Below are positions 1-7,509 of a stretch of DNA of 11,008 bases, in pieces. The translations under genes were made by a program, and so were the position numbers. The notes beneath the pieces were generated by a model. It saw only the letters and a program-made list of their open reading frames with translations, searched no databases and was not told where the DNA came from. Numbering within the stretch: position 1 is the first letter of the stretch; every line of letters starts with the position of its first letter. The DNA comes from Stenocarpella maydis (Eukaryota > Ascomycota > Sordariomycetes > Diaporthales > Diaporthaceae): positions 1 through 11,008 of the forward strand of contig NQMI01000313.1 in NCBI GenBank assembly GCA_002270565.1. The letters are read 5' to 3'.

Positions 1-409
1 CTATAGCTCTATCCCCCCTATTTCCTACAGGCGGTTCTACCCGCAAGGAAGGACCTATAGAAGGGGGCATGCAAGGGACCTGTACTAAAAGACCCTATAA
101 CTCAGAATTAAGCAATGCTAGCCTAGATTCTAAGGTAATAGAGCCTATAAAGGACTTAGAAAGGCCTAATTCTTCCTTTAAAAGAATAGGCTCTTAAGGG
201 GTAGGGATCTTCTCATAGTCCCTAGCTGCTTTCCTATTAAAAGGAGGCAGCACTATCTCTAAGGCATTTATACTACTACTAGAGATATAGTATATACTAT
301 TAGCCTAGGTAGTATAGGTCTCTAGGGCCTATATCCCCTTCTAAGGGATAAAAAATCCCATTTTAAAAGGGTCTAAGTATATAATTGGTTACTTATCAGC
401 CCTATATAG
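1..409 (-). pseudogene. Copia-like polyprotein remnant, downstream half, interrupted by the gypsy insertion
   Basis: Read on the - strand from 409 downward there is one frame open to the window edge except for six TAA/TAG codons, each of which could be a Gln codon after C-to-T mutation. Recognisable stretches are LYRADK, YLDPFKMGFF and NRKAARDYEKIP. The frame continues without a shift from the - strand frame at 8255-7989 once the gypsy element and one TATAG copy are removed. The combined reading resembles the protease-to-pre-integrase part of fungal Ty1/copia polyproteins (hydrophobic strand, then an Lxxx-G-Y type segment). The part nearest position 1 I do not recognise. The integrase and reverse transcriptase of this element would lie beyond the left edge. 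The assignment to copia is from family memory and is moderate; the open frame itself is seen directly. Confidence 0.5.
405..409. repeat. Target-site duplication TATAG, left copy
   Basis: TATAG lies immediately before the TG that starts the 5' LTR and is matched exactly by 7984-7988 immediately after the CA that ends the 3' LTR. A 5-bp duplication is normal for Ty3/gypsy integrases. Confidence 0.92.
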
Positions 410-883
410 TGTTATGAGCCAACAGCGATGGCACCCCAGGGACCCGTTCTGATGACCTGAGCCAGCCAAACAGGTGCCACGACGCAACCCCACAGGCACT
501 TGACGGCGGGGTCGGCATCTCTCGCCTTGAACAGGGTTAGGGTCAGGGACCCACTGACAATCAGACTATGAAGACTATGTTCATAGTCCATCTAGTCTGC
601 TATGTTGACTATAGATATAGGCAATATAGTCACTGGAGAGTCGGAACATATAAATATATGGTCGTTACCATAGTAGATAGCTTCTTAGTAGAGACTCTTC
701 AGTCGTCAATCTAAGTATTTAGTCTCACAACTGGATAGCCTCACGGCTTCTGATCATACTCTCTCTTAGTGAATAGTGTCTTCGTATACTGGAACAGTTA
801 AGTATTACCTCTACGCCTTTCTGCTAATATAAACCCTATAGGTTACCTATTGAACCCTATAAAGGTTTGGTGTGATTATTACA
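410..883 (+). repeat. 5' LTR of the gypsy element (474 bp)
   Basis: The block begins TGTTATGAGCC and ends ATTACA, and it aligns without gaps to 7510-7983 with 27 mismatches. Twenty-six mismatches are transitions, and 21 of those are CA/TA or TG/TA pairs. It should hold promoter and polyadenylation signals; an AT-rich stretch near 648-658 could be a TATA element, but I cannot place the transcription start. The first 150 bp are GC-rich and nearly unmutated in both copies. Confidence 0.95.
573..588. promoter_or_regulatory. Inverted repeat in the 5' LTR
   Basis: GACTATG, a TT spacer and CATAGTC form a perfect 7-bp dyad; a further direct GACTATG copy lies at 564-570. In the 3' LTR one arm is broken by C-to-T at 7682. 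It may be a protein-binding site or RNA hairpin in the LTR; the function is unknown. Confidence 0.4.
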
Positions 884-941
884 TTTTGATGACTCTTGTT
901 TAGAATGGCTATGTGATCAACCAACTGAATAATATGAAGAT
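884..941 (+). other. Leader between 5' LTR and gag; no convincing primer-binding site
   Basis: The 58 bp after the LTR do not begin with the TGG expected of a site pairing with a tRNA 3'-CCA end. A TGG occurs at 906-908, 22 bp downstream, but I cannot match the following bases to a tRNA acceptor stem. RIP may have destroyed the site, or the element may self-prime as some fungal chromoviruses do. Confidence 0.35.
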
Positions 942-1802
942 ATGATGGCGCCTCAGACTCCTACCTCCTTTAACGTTGGATAGCCCCAGGGCAATATCAA
1001 CGCCCAAGAGATGGCTACCTAGATCGGATAACTCCAGCAGGAGATCAACCGACTTAGCCTGCTCTAGCAAGCCAAGGGCTATAAGATGGACAAACCCGGC
1101 CCCTACAAAGGAGACAAGGGAACCCTCTAGGGATTCCTCACTCAGTGTTGTGCCTACTTTAAGTACTATGAACTTCAGTTCGGCAACAACTAGGATAAGA
1201 TTGCCTTTGCAGGCTATTATCTTGAGGGAGACGCCCTTATATGGTTCGAACCTACTATGAGGGACTATCTTGAGAACGACCAGAAGACTTAGGATAAGAA
1301 TACTAAGAAAGTCTTTAAGAGCTATGCTAACTTTGAAAAGGCCCTTAAAGATGCTTTTGGAAACCCTGATGAAGAATAAACTGCGGAATAATAACTTATG
1401 AAACTCAAGTAGTAAGGATCAGCCTTAGAGTATGCTACTTACTTTAAATAACTTACCACCTACTTTAGTTGGGATAAGGACGCACTTATGAGCTAGTTTT
1501 ATGAAGGACTTAAAGAGGAAGTTAAGGATAAAGTTGCTAAACTTAATTAGCCTAAGGAACTCACCCAATTTATTACTATGATTATATGCATTAATAATCG
1601 CCTGTTTAAATGATAATAGGAGCGATAATATAAGAACTCCGGAAATAATTGGAAGCCCCGGTACCAGCCCAACACAGGAAAGCGATACCAGCCCAAGAGC
1701 AACTACTATAGCAGCTAATAGCGATGACAATAGGGAACTGCATATGGTACCCACGCAGGACCCATGGAACTTAATGCGGCATAATAACGACCTAACGGCA
1801 AG

Positions 1803-1844
1803 TGTTATAACTGCCAGAAGCTAGGGCACTTCGCTAGGGAATGC
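1803..1844 (+). other. CCHC zinc knuckle of Gag
   Basis: The 14 codons read C-Y-N-C-Q-K-L-G-H-F-A-R-E-C, an exact CX2CX4HX4C nucleocapsid motif. All four zinc ligands survive although stops lie on both sides. Confidence 0.93.
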
Positions 1845-1952
1845 TGCCAGCTTAAGAAATAATGGAAACCCGTCCCGGAAGGATAATGATAGGTTAATAT
1901 AACCCAATGAGAAGAACTGCTAAAGCTATATAGTTGTTTACTTAATGAGAAA

Positions 1953-2804
1953 TGCCCGATATACTTGGAAAGTAAGATATCTTATATATGTGGACCTAAT
2001 ATCTGTATGGAATATCTAATCCACCCTAATGAGAATAAGCCTAAAGATCCAGATAACCTACTACCTATTCCCAAGAAAGCAGCAGATACTAGCATAAAGT
2101 ATGAAACCCTTTACTAGACTTTCTGCTATAATAACTAGTGCTTACTATACCTTTTAGAGAAAGAAGCCTCTGGATGGTTCCTTAAGCAACCTTAATAGGA
2201 GAGATAGATAGCAGCTGAAAGAAAAGGACTACTATATAATATAGTGATGAATAGTAGCAACTCGGACTACTTAAGCAATAAGCACGTAGGGATAGAAAAA
2301 TCCTAAAATGATGCCCTAGGAACAAATAAAGATACTATAATAAATCCTAATGAGAACCCTGAAAAATACCTAGGATGTAGCATCCCAATCGCACTAGATA
2401 CTAGCGTAACCAGAATTACGGTTGCAGGAATACCAATAGCATAGGCTATTAGGAAACTCAGCTAACCCCCAGAACCAAGGGAAATTGGAGATAAACTATA
2501 CCTATGGCCAGGATACATCTAATATAATATGATATCCTGGGCCTTATATATATAGAACTACTGCTTAATATACTTTAGGGAGAAAGTCTAGAATAATCTC
2601 TTCCCCAGATGCTTTAGTTTAAGACTAATTCCCTGGGTATATGAAGCTAATGAGCTCTAGTACTGGATTATTAACCAATATAACTAAGAGAAAGCCTATG
2701 CAACTTTGTAGCTATACCCCAAGCTGCCTCTAGAGTGTCTGCATGGCTAAAGATAGCCACGGGATTATTAAGCACCTGGATGCCCCCTTTATAAATCATT
2801 CAAG
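1953..2804 (+). other. Four copies of C-[PL]-[IL]-Y-x3-K in the gag-pol linker
   Basis: In the gag frame the motifs are CPIYLESK (1953-1976), CLLYLLEK (2139-2162), CLIYFREK (2562-2585) and CPLYKSFK (2781-2804). In each, the Tyr codon TAT/TAC could be a RIP-altered His codon CAT/CAC, which would give four C-x-x-H-x3-K modules; that step is inference. Motif 2 is followed by SGWF and motif 3 by LFPR, suggesting each motif belongs to a longer degenerate repeat. Spacings are 62, 141 and 73 codons. They may be zinc-binding modules of a fungal gypsy-specific linker domain. Confidence 0.55.
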
Positions 2805-2929
2805 GCTTACAACTGGCATAGATAATAGCAAGAATTGGGAAAAGATAGTGATTGCCTGTAAAGGGATAATAGCTGATCTTAGACTATAGGTCCCTATGTG
2901 TAACTTAGGGAGACTCTATATATATTATT

Positions 2930-3290
2930 CTGAAAGCAGAAATTAATGGAAAAACATATAGCGCACTACTGGATAGTGGTGCTTAGGGCAACTTTATATC
3001 ACCAGATATCATCAATAGAGATAAGATCTTATGGCATCAGAAGGAAGACTCCTATAAACTTAGTACTATGGAAGGTATAGAAGTAGGATATAGAAACGGA
3101 ATAATCAATATGGAGACTGATTATCTACTTGTCTTAATTTAAGGATATATAACTTCTATGACTCTGGATATTATGGATACGGCACATTATAAACTGATCT
3201 TAGGACTTTTATGGCTAAGAGCTATGAATCCCCGAATTGATTGGACTACTAGCTAGATCTTTTGGGATAATGCCGTTCCCTAAAGGAAGG
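2930..3290 (+). other. Aspartic protease (retropepsin) domain
   Basis: The catalytic motif reads A-L-L-D-S-G-A, with the Asp codon at 2972-2974 intact, followed by a stop in place of Gln and then GNFISPDII. A later hydrophobic segment, ILGLLWLRAMNP near 3200-3235, matches the second conserved retropepsin strand (hydrophobic-LG). The family acts as a dimer that matures Gag and Pol. Confidence 0.85.
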
Positions 3291-3486
3291 TTGCAATCAA
3301 CGGCACGGGAAGGAGTCACATTACTGAGGATAGCGAACAGATGATGCACTTAAATGGACCTACAGATACCTCTATAAGCAGGCAGGAGACCTGGCTTGAA
3401 GGAAACAGAGAAGGATTGAACCACTCGAGTACCTTATAGAAAGGCTGAAGTCAATCAGAAGATTATTACTTCCAGGAGCAAAACGG

Positions 3487-3507
3487 CGGTCCGCCGCAGA
3501 CCGACCC
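3487..3507. repeat. 21-bp near-palindrome, copy 1
   Basis: Its core CGGTCCGCCGCAGACCG is a 17-bp dyad with one mismatched pair and four CpG, and it sits in the protease-RT linker. The same 21 bp occur again at 6392-6412 in another codon phase, so protein homology does not explain the match. Confidence 0.8.
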
Positions 3508-3689
3508 TCAGAAGCCCCTACAGACCAGTTAATACACCACGCCCCAGCAGACATAGCGATACCTCCTCTATATGAAAGAAGAAAAAGCGGAGATGAATAC
3601 AGACAGACTGGCACGAATACTAGAGGAATACCATGAGTTCAGGAAGGTATTCCAAGAGCGACTTAACACTGTGCTACCGCAGTACAGTC

Positions 3690-4330
3690 AATGGGATCAC
3701 GAGATACCCTTGAAACCAGGAACTACTCCATAGTTTAAGCCCATCTATAAACTTAATGAGGAATAACTTAAGGCACTTAGAGAATACCTTAATGAAAATC
3801 TTAAGAAAGGATTCATCAGACCTTCCTGATTACTAGCGGGATACCTGATCCTCTTTATACTAAAAAAGAATGGCAAACTACGACTATGCATTAACTACTG
3901 ATAGCTTAACAACATTACGATCAAGAATCAATATTCCCTTCCTCTTATTAAAGAACTCAGAGATTAACTTAGAGGAGCAAAATGGTTTACCGCACTTAAT
4001 CTGAAGTATGGATATAACCTTATGCGAATTAAAGAAGGAGAAGAATGGAAGATAGCATTCAGAATATACTATAAATACTATAAAATGATGGTTATGCCCT
4101 TTAGATTAACTAATGCACCTGCATTATTCCAAGAAATGATTAACTATATCCTATGCGAACACCTTGATATCTTTATTATTACCTACCTTAATAATATCCT
4201 TATCTTCTTAGGAACCCTCGAGGAGCACAGGAAATATATCAAGAAAGTACTATAAAAGCTTCAAGATGTAAATCTCCTTATGGAACCAGAGAAATATAAA
4301 TGGCACTCTTAGAAAATCAATTACCTCAGA
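3690..4330 (+). other. Reverse transcriptase domain, all three catalytic Asp lost
   Basis: Blocks in order are GFIRPS, KKNGKLRLCINY, a TALNLKYGYN block, MPFRLTNAPALFQ, and YLNNILIF. The family's catalytic Asp in the ALDL block is Asn at 3998-4000, and both Asp of the YLDD box are Asn (4190-4195). Each change is a G-to-A at a TpG, as expected from RIP acting on the other strand. Two adjacent stops at the C-x-N-Y block replace an Arg-Gln pair. The enzyme is dead. Confidence 0.93.
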
Positions 4331-4609
4331 TACACAATTAAACTAGGAAAGATCAAGATATAAGAAGGAAAAGTCAAAGCAATTAAGGAATGGCTAGTAC
4401 CAACTAATGTCAAGGATGTTAGAGCATTCCTCAGATATATTAACTTCTATTAATAATTCATCACACAATATTGTAATATCGCGAAACCACTCACGGATCT
4501 TACAAAGAAAGATCTTAGCTTTAGATAGACGGATACTAAACAGTAAGCGTTCCAAACACTTAAGGACAAGATTACAGAAGACCCCATACTCAAAGAAGCA
4601 GATCCAGAA

Positions 4610-4990
4610 AGAGAATTCAAAGTACACACAGACGCCTCAGATAACGCTACAGGCGGAGAACTCACACAGAAAGATAAACAAGGCAGAACATATATCATCG
4701 CGAACTTCAGCAAAAAGTTCAACAGACTAGAAATAAGATATACCACACCAGACAAGGAATTCATAGCAATAGTATATGCATTTCAGGAATAGCAACACTA
4801 CCTCATCAGAGCCAAGAAGCAGATCAAGCTTTACACGGATCATAAGAACCTTACAACCTTCACAATAACAAAAGCACTTAACAAACAACAAGTCAGATAT
4901 ATAGAATTTCTATCCCAATTCAACATCAAGGTCATACATATGGATGGTATCAAGAATGCCAGAGCAAACGCGCTCAGCAGAAGACCCAAC
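4610..4990 (+). other. RNase H domain
   Basis: The fold opens with FKVHTDASDNATGG, with the first catalytic Asp at 4631-4633 intact. It continues with FSKKFNRLE, YTTPDKEF, the YTDHKNL motif near 4833-4853 and the closing ARANALSRR motif, where the usual Asp before ALSR is Asn. Its role is removal of the RNA template during reverse transcription. Confidence 0.88.
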
Positions 4991-5129
4991 CATCGCAATA
5001 AAGACACACCTATAGAATGGACGATATTCAAGACTCAGGAAGATGGAAGCCTCCTTCTCAACCGAGAACTCAACGCTACACTCAGAATCAACCATCAACC
5101 TAGGAAAACACCCACAGATCCAGAAGAAC

Positions 5130-6190
5130 AAAATTAACTAATCAAGGAAATCCATAAAGCACCAGCACACAGACATCAAGGTGTTGCAGCAACAATTAAA
5201 AGGATCCAACAAACCCATCAGATCCCCAACCTCAAGAAGAAGGTTTAAGTTATTATTAGTAAATGCAACTCATACAATAAGAACAAATCTTCCAGACACA
5301 TACTATATGGACTATTAAAGCCCCTACCAGTACCTACAACTATATGGTCATCCATTAGTCTAGACTTCATCATCAAGCTACCTCTCTCATAAGAACCCTT
5401 AACTAGAGTACTATATGACAGCATTCTAGTAGTAGTTTGCAAACTAAGCAAGTATGCATACTTCATACCATACAAGGAAGCCAGCATAGCGGAAGAGCTT
5501 GCATACACATTCTTGCGAATCATTGTGAGTAACTATAGAATGCTACACAAAATCATTTCAGATAGAGATAAACTCTTTACATTAAACTTTTAGAAGTTAC
5601 TAATGAAATAACTCAGAGCGAAGTACAAACTCTTAACAACAGCACACCTACAGATAAACGGACAGACAGAATGAATCAACCAGATTATAGAACAATATCT
5701 TCAATACTACATCAACTAGTTACAGAATAATTGGGTTAAATTGCTACCATTAGCACAGTTTGCCTACAATAGCGCAACTACCAGCACAACTAGATAGTCA
5801 CCTTTCTTTGCACTCTACGGGTACAAACCTTAAGCATACTATAAATCACTACTAGATAACATAGTTGCAGAATCAGCAGAATGAAAAGTAACACGAATTA
5901 GATAAATCCAGAGGGATATTTAGGAAGAACTTTCTTTTATATAGGAATAAATAGCAAAATACACAAATCAGAAAAGAATTAAGGGACCAATTCTCAAGAA
6001 GGGAGATAAAGTCTACCTTTTACACTAAAATATTAAAACCAAGCGCCCTAGCAACAAACTCAACCACAAGAAAATCAGACCTTTTAAAATTTCCAAGAAA
6101 CTCTCAGATACCAACTACAAACTCTTACTACCTCAAGAAATAAGGCAATACCCAGTTTTTCATATCTCACTATTAGAACCAGCACCTAAG
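5130..6190 (+). other. Integrase with D,D(35)E triad
   Basis: The N-terminal zinc domain has an H-R-H region at 5168-5176 and C-N-S-Y at 5264-5275, where the last Cys of the H2C2 set is Tyr (a TGC-to-TAC type change). The catalytic core keeps Asp at 5363-5365 (SLDFI), Asp at 5561-5563 (ISDRD) and Glu at 5669-5671 (NGQTE); 35 residues separate the last two. A GPY/F-like module follows near 5990-6170 (KKGDKVYLL, then RPFKIS and FHISLLEPAP), with the Gly changed to Arg. At least a dozen stops interrupt it. Confidence 0.92.
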
Positions 6191-6238
6191 AATATAAAAC
6201 TTGAAACACAGATTGAGACCATTAACGAGTATAATAAG

Positions 6239-6390
6239 GAATACAAAGTAGAGACAATCATGGACTCAAGACAATACTAGGGGATGATAGAGTACCTTAT
6301 CAAGTGGAAAGGCTACAACTCCAGCGAAAACACATAAGAACCAGAAGAAAACCTAACGCACTACCAGGACAAACTCAGGCGATACCACAC
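6239..6390 (+). other. Chromodomain at the integrase C-terminus
   Basis: The segment EYKVETIMDSRQY, then YLIKWKGYNSSENT, then a stop, then EPEENL is a clear chromodomain. The Trp of the conserved W-E-P motif is TAA at 6335-6337. In chromoviruses this domain targets integration to particular chromatin, commonly histone H3 methylated at Lys9. Confidence 0.93.
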
Positions 6391-6391
6391 A

Positions 6392-6412
6392 CGGTCCGCC
6401 GCAGACCGACCC
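6392..6412. repeat. 21-bp near-palindrome, copy 2
   Basis: Identical over 21 bp to 3487-3507. It lies directly after the chromodomain, at the start of the low-complexity tail, and reads RSAADR in the pol frame. Confidence 0.8.
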
Positions 6413-6517
6413 CAGCAGGCCACAAAATCAACCCAAGCTAAGACTCACAACAACCAACCAGCCACCAACAGACAGCTCAGAAGATCCACTCAGCCTACTC
6501 AACAGCCCAGAAACTAG

Positions 6518-6756
6518 ACCAGTCTACCCTTCTACCAGTAGAAGACTCAACCAACAGACAGGTCTCCCAGCCGAAGGATCTACCAGTCGAGCATTCGACC
6601 AGTAAAAGCCACACCACCCGCAGAATCAACCAGTCGAAGTTTCAACCAGACAAAGGATCAACCAGTCAACAGATCAACCAGGCAACCACTCTACCAAGCA
6701 AATAGTCTACCAGTCAATCGCTCTGCCAGTATATTACGCTACCAGTCGAACAATGA
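6518..6756 (+). repeat. 16-bp tandem array in the pol tail, about 15 units
   Basis: Units begin ACCAG (or a one-base variant) at 6518, 6534, 6550, 6566, 6582, 6598, 6613, 6629, 6645, 6661, 6677, 6693, 6709, 6725 and 6741. Every step is 16 bp except one of 15. The consensus is close to ACCAGTCGAAGNATCA. Because 16 is not a multiple of three, the pol frame cycles through all phases with a 16-residue period, giving a Pro/Gln/Ser/Arg-rich tail. The units are diverged, so the array is old or selected only loosely. Confidence 0.88.
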
Positions 6757-6819
6757 AGGACCACCAGACAAGCCACCCACAGGCGTATTTTCCTTACCAC
6801 CAGCATCCAGAAACTTTTC

Positions 6820-7311
6820 CTACTCAGCATTGGTATCTACTATTAAACTCCAATCAAAAACACCCACTGCACCTTTAGAACGCAACCATGCCTCCTGCGC
6901 TACCATTCTACTAGCCTCCTCTATAGAGCCCCAGCGCGCAGCCTCGGCAGATTGCTCGGCAATCCACGCACGCTCTGCTTCAGCCTCCTCCTTTTCTATA
7001 TAATCAAACTCTTCCATGGAATCCAGGCCCTAACGGACAGCCCGATACATCTTTTTCGACCACATCTTCTTCTGCTTCCGCAGGCGCTCCAGCTTGGCAG
7101 CAGAATCCCGGAGACGCTCCTCCTCCTTCTCAATCTAATTCTCCAGCTTCTTATGCTGTAGAGAAATTTTTCGGATGTCTGCAGGAGAGGGACCCAAAAC
7201 GTTACATGATAAGAGACCCAGGTGGACGCACTTGGCACAACGAGAGGAGTCCAGTGGCGAAACCTGACATGACTCTATGCCACGATCCTTGCATGACGAA
7301 CAGGAAGGCAT
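6820..7311 (-). pseudogene. Antisense accessory gene: six-Cys cluster plus coiled coil, two internal stops
   Basis: On the - strand an ATG at 7311 opens a frame of 163 codons ending at TAG 6820-6822, with two internal TAG codons (7135-7137 and 7030-7032), both explained as CAG after RIP. Residues 4-36 hold six cysteines spaced CX2C-X7-C-X9-CX2C-X7-C (MPSCSSC, then SSRCAKC, then LLSC), followed by GPSPADIRK. Residues about 55-135 are rich in Glu, Lys, Arg and Ala with heptad-like leucines, which suggests a coiled coil. The terminal TAG may also be a mutated CAG: the frame then continues with a Gly-rich tail to TAG 6739-6741, inside the 16-bp array. It lies between pol and the 3' LTR and overlaps the pol tail. 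From memory, similar small Cys-rich proteins are common in fungal genomes near gypsy elements. The function is unknown; zinc or nucleic-acid binding is possible. Confidence 0.75.
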
Positions 7312-7480
7312 CTTAACGCAGTTCTAGTAAATGGCCCCGAGAAGTGCGTCACAATCAGCAGTCAATTTAGGTCCTGAATAGGCTTTAGACACATGAGAAT
7401 TCTTAACCCTGGATAATATAACGGATTAGGAAGGCATGAATAAAAACACAACGACTGGAAATAACTTATAGAATACTTTT
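7312..7480. other. Non-coding stretch between antisense gene and polypurine tract
   Basis: There is no open frame or repeat here. By position it would hold the promoter and 5' leader of the antisense gene, but I see no clear TATA element. Confidence 0.3.
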
Positions 7481-7509
7481 GAGGACAAAAGAAGCAAGGA
7501 GGGAGATAG
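7481..7509 (+). promoter_or_regulatory. Polypurine tract for plus-strand DNA priming
   Basis: A purine-rich run, densest at 7496-7507 (AAGGAGGGAGA), ends directly at the first base of the 3' LTR. This is the expected position for the plus-strand primer. Confidence 0.85.

Larger units (their letters stand above)
942..2933 (+). pseudogene. gag: Gag polyprotein with long C-terminal linker, riddled with stops
   Basis: One frame runs from ATG ATG at 942/945 to TGA at 2931-2933. About 30 stops fall in the first 325 codons, almost all TAG or TAA in place of CAG or CAA, with some TGA explicable as CGA. Residues about 60-220 look like a retrotransposon capsid domain: FLTQ, AYFKYYELQFG, DKIAFAG-YLEGDALIWFEP and a later FYEGLKEEVKDK. 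A CCHC zinc knuckle follows at 1803-1844. After the knuckle comes a linker of about 330 residues carrying four copies of C-x-x-Y-x3-K. Gag would form the virus-like particle core and bind the genomic RNA. The shadow frame at 976-1260 is not a gene. The pol frame overlaps the last 61 bp in the -1 phase. No indel is needed to keep this frame open. Confidence 0.85.
2873..7003 (+). pseudogene. pol: Pol polyprotein: protease, RT, RNase H, integrase, chromodomain, tail
   Basis: A single frame, -1 relative to gag, can be followed for about 1,370 codons with no indel. About 39 stops fall before the end of the chromodomain. Most are TAG/TAA replacing Gln, five are TGA, and one TAA (6335-6337) replaces the Trp of the chromodomain W-E-P motif, which requires two G-to-A changes. 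The domains are listed separately. The C-terminal limit is uncertain: the frame stays largely open through a Pro/Gln/Ser-rich tail to TAA at 7001-7003, which may itself be a mutated CAA, and the last 260 bp overlap the antisense gene. The polyprotein would be cut by its own protease and would carry out cDNA synthesis and integration. Confidence 0.88.

Noticed and set aside
906..925. Primer-binding site starting at TGG 906
   Set aside because: It lies 22 bp from the LTR end and the following bases do not fit a tRNA acceptor stem followed by a T-arm that I can recognise.
976..1260. 94-residue + strand open frame
   Set aside because: It is out of phase with gag, starts at TTG, and has no recognisable motif; the gag frame carries the capsid-like sequence here.
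1425..1754. 109-residue hydrophobic - strand frame
   Set aside because: It is the complement of gag coding sequence; the hydrophobicity comes from the reverse of a Lys/Glu/Tyr-rich region.
942..2870. Alternative genetic code with TAA/TAG as Gln
   Set aside because: Many CAG and CAA codons remain in the same frames. Other stops replace Trp (6335) and probably Arg (TGA). The LTRs and other non-coding parts show the same CpA/TpG decay, so RIP explains the pattern.
3372..3614. 80-residue - strand frame
   Set aside because: Shadow of the protease-RT linker. Its GRSAADRR stretch only reflects the dyad symmetry of the 21-bp repeat.
4394..5523. Several 60-107 residue frames on both strands
   Set aside because: All lie opposite or out of phase with RT, RNase H and integrase, which hold clear family motifs. 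The + frames at 4022-4255 and 4940-5137 are simply stop-free pieces of pol.
6518..6756. CRISPR-like array
   Set aside because: The units are head-to-tail 16-mers with no spacers, inside a retrotransposon of a eukaryote.
6952..7238. Small frames 6952-7161 (+) and 6996-7238 (-)
   Set aside because: Both are out-of-phase shadows of the antisense Cys-rich gene, whose own frame holds the cysteine cluster and coiled coil.
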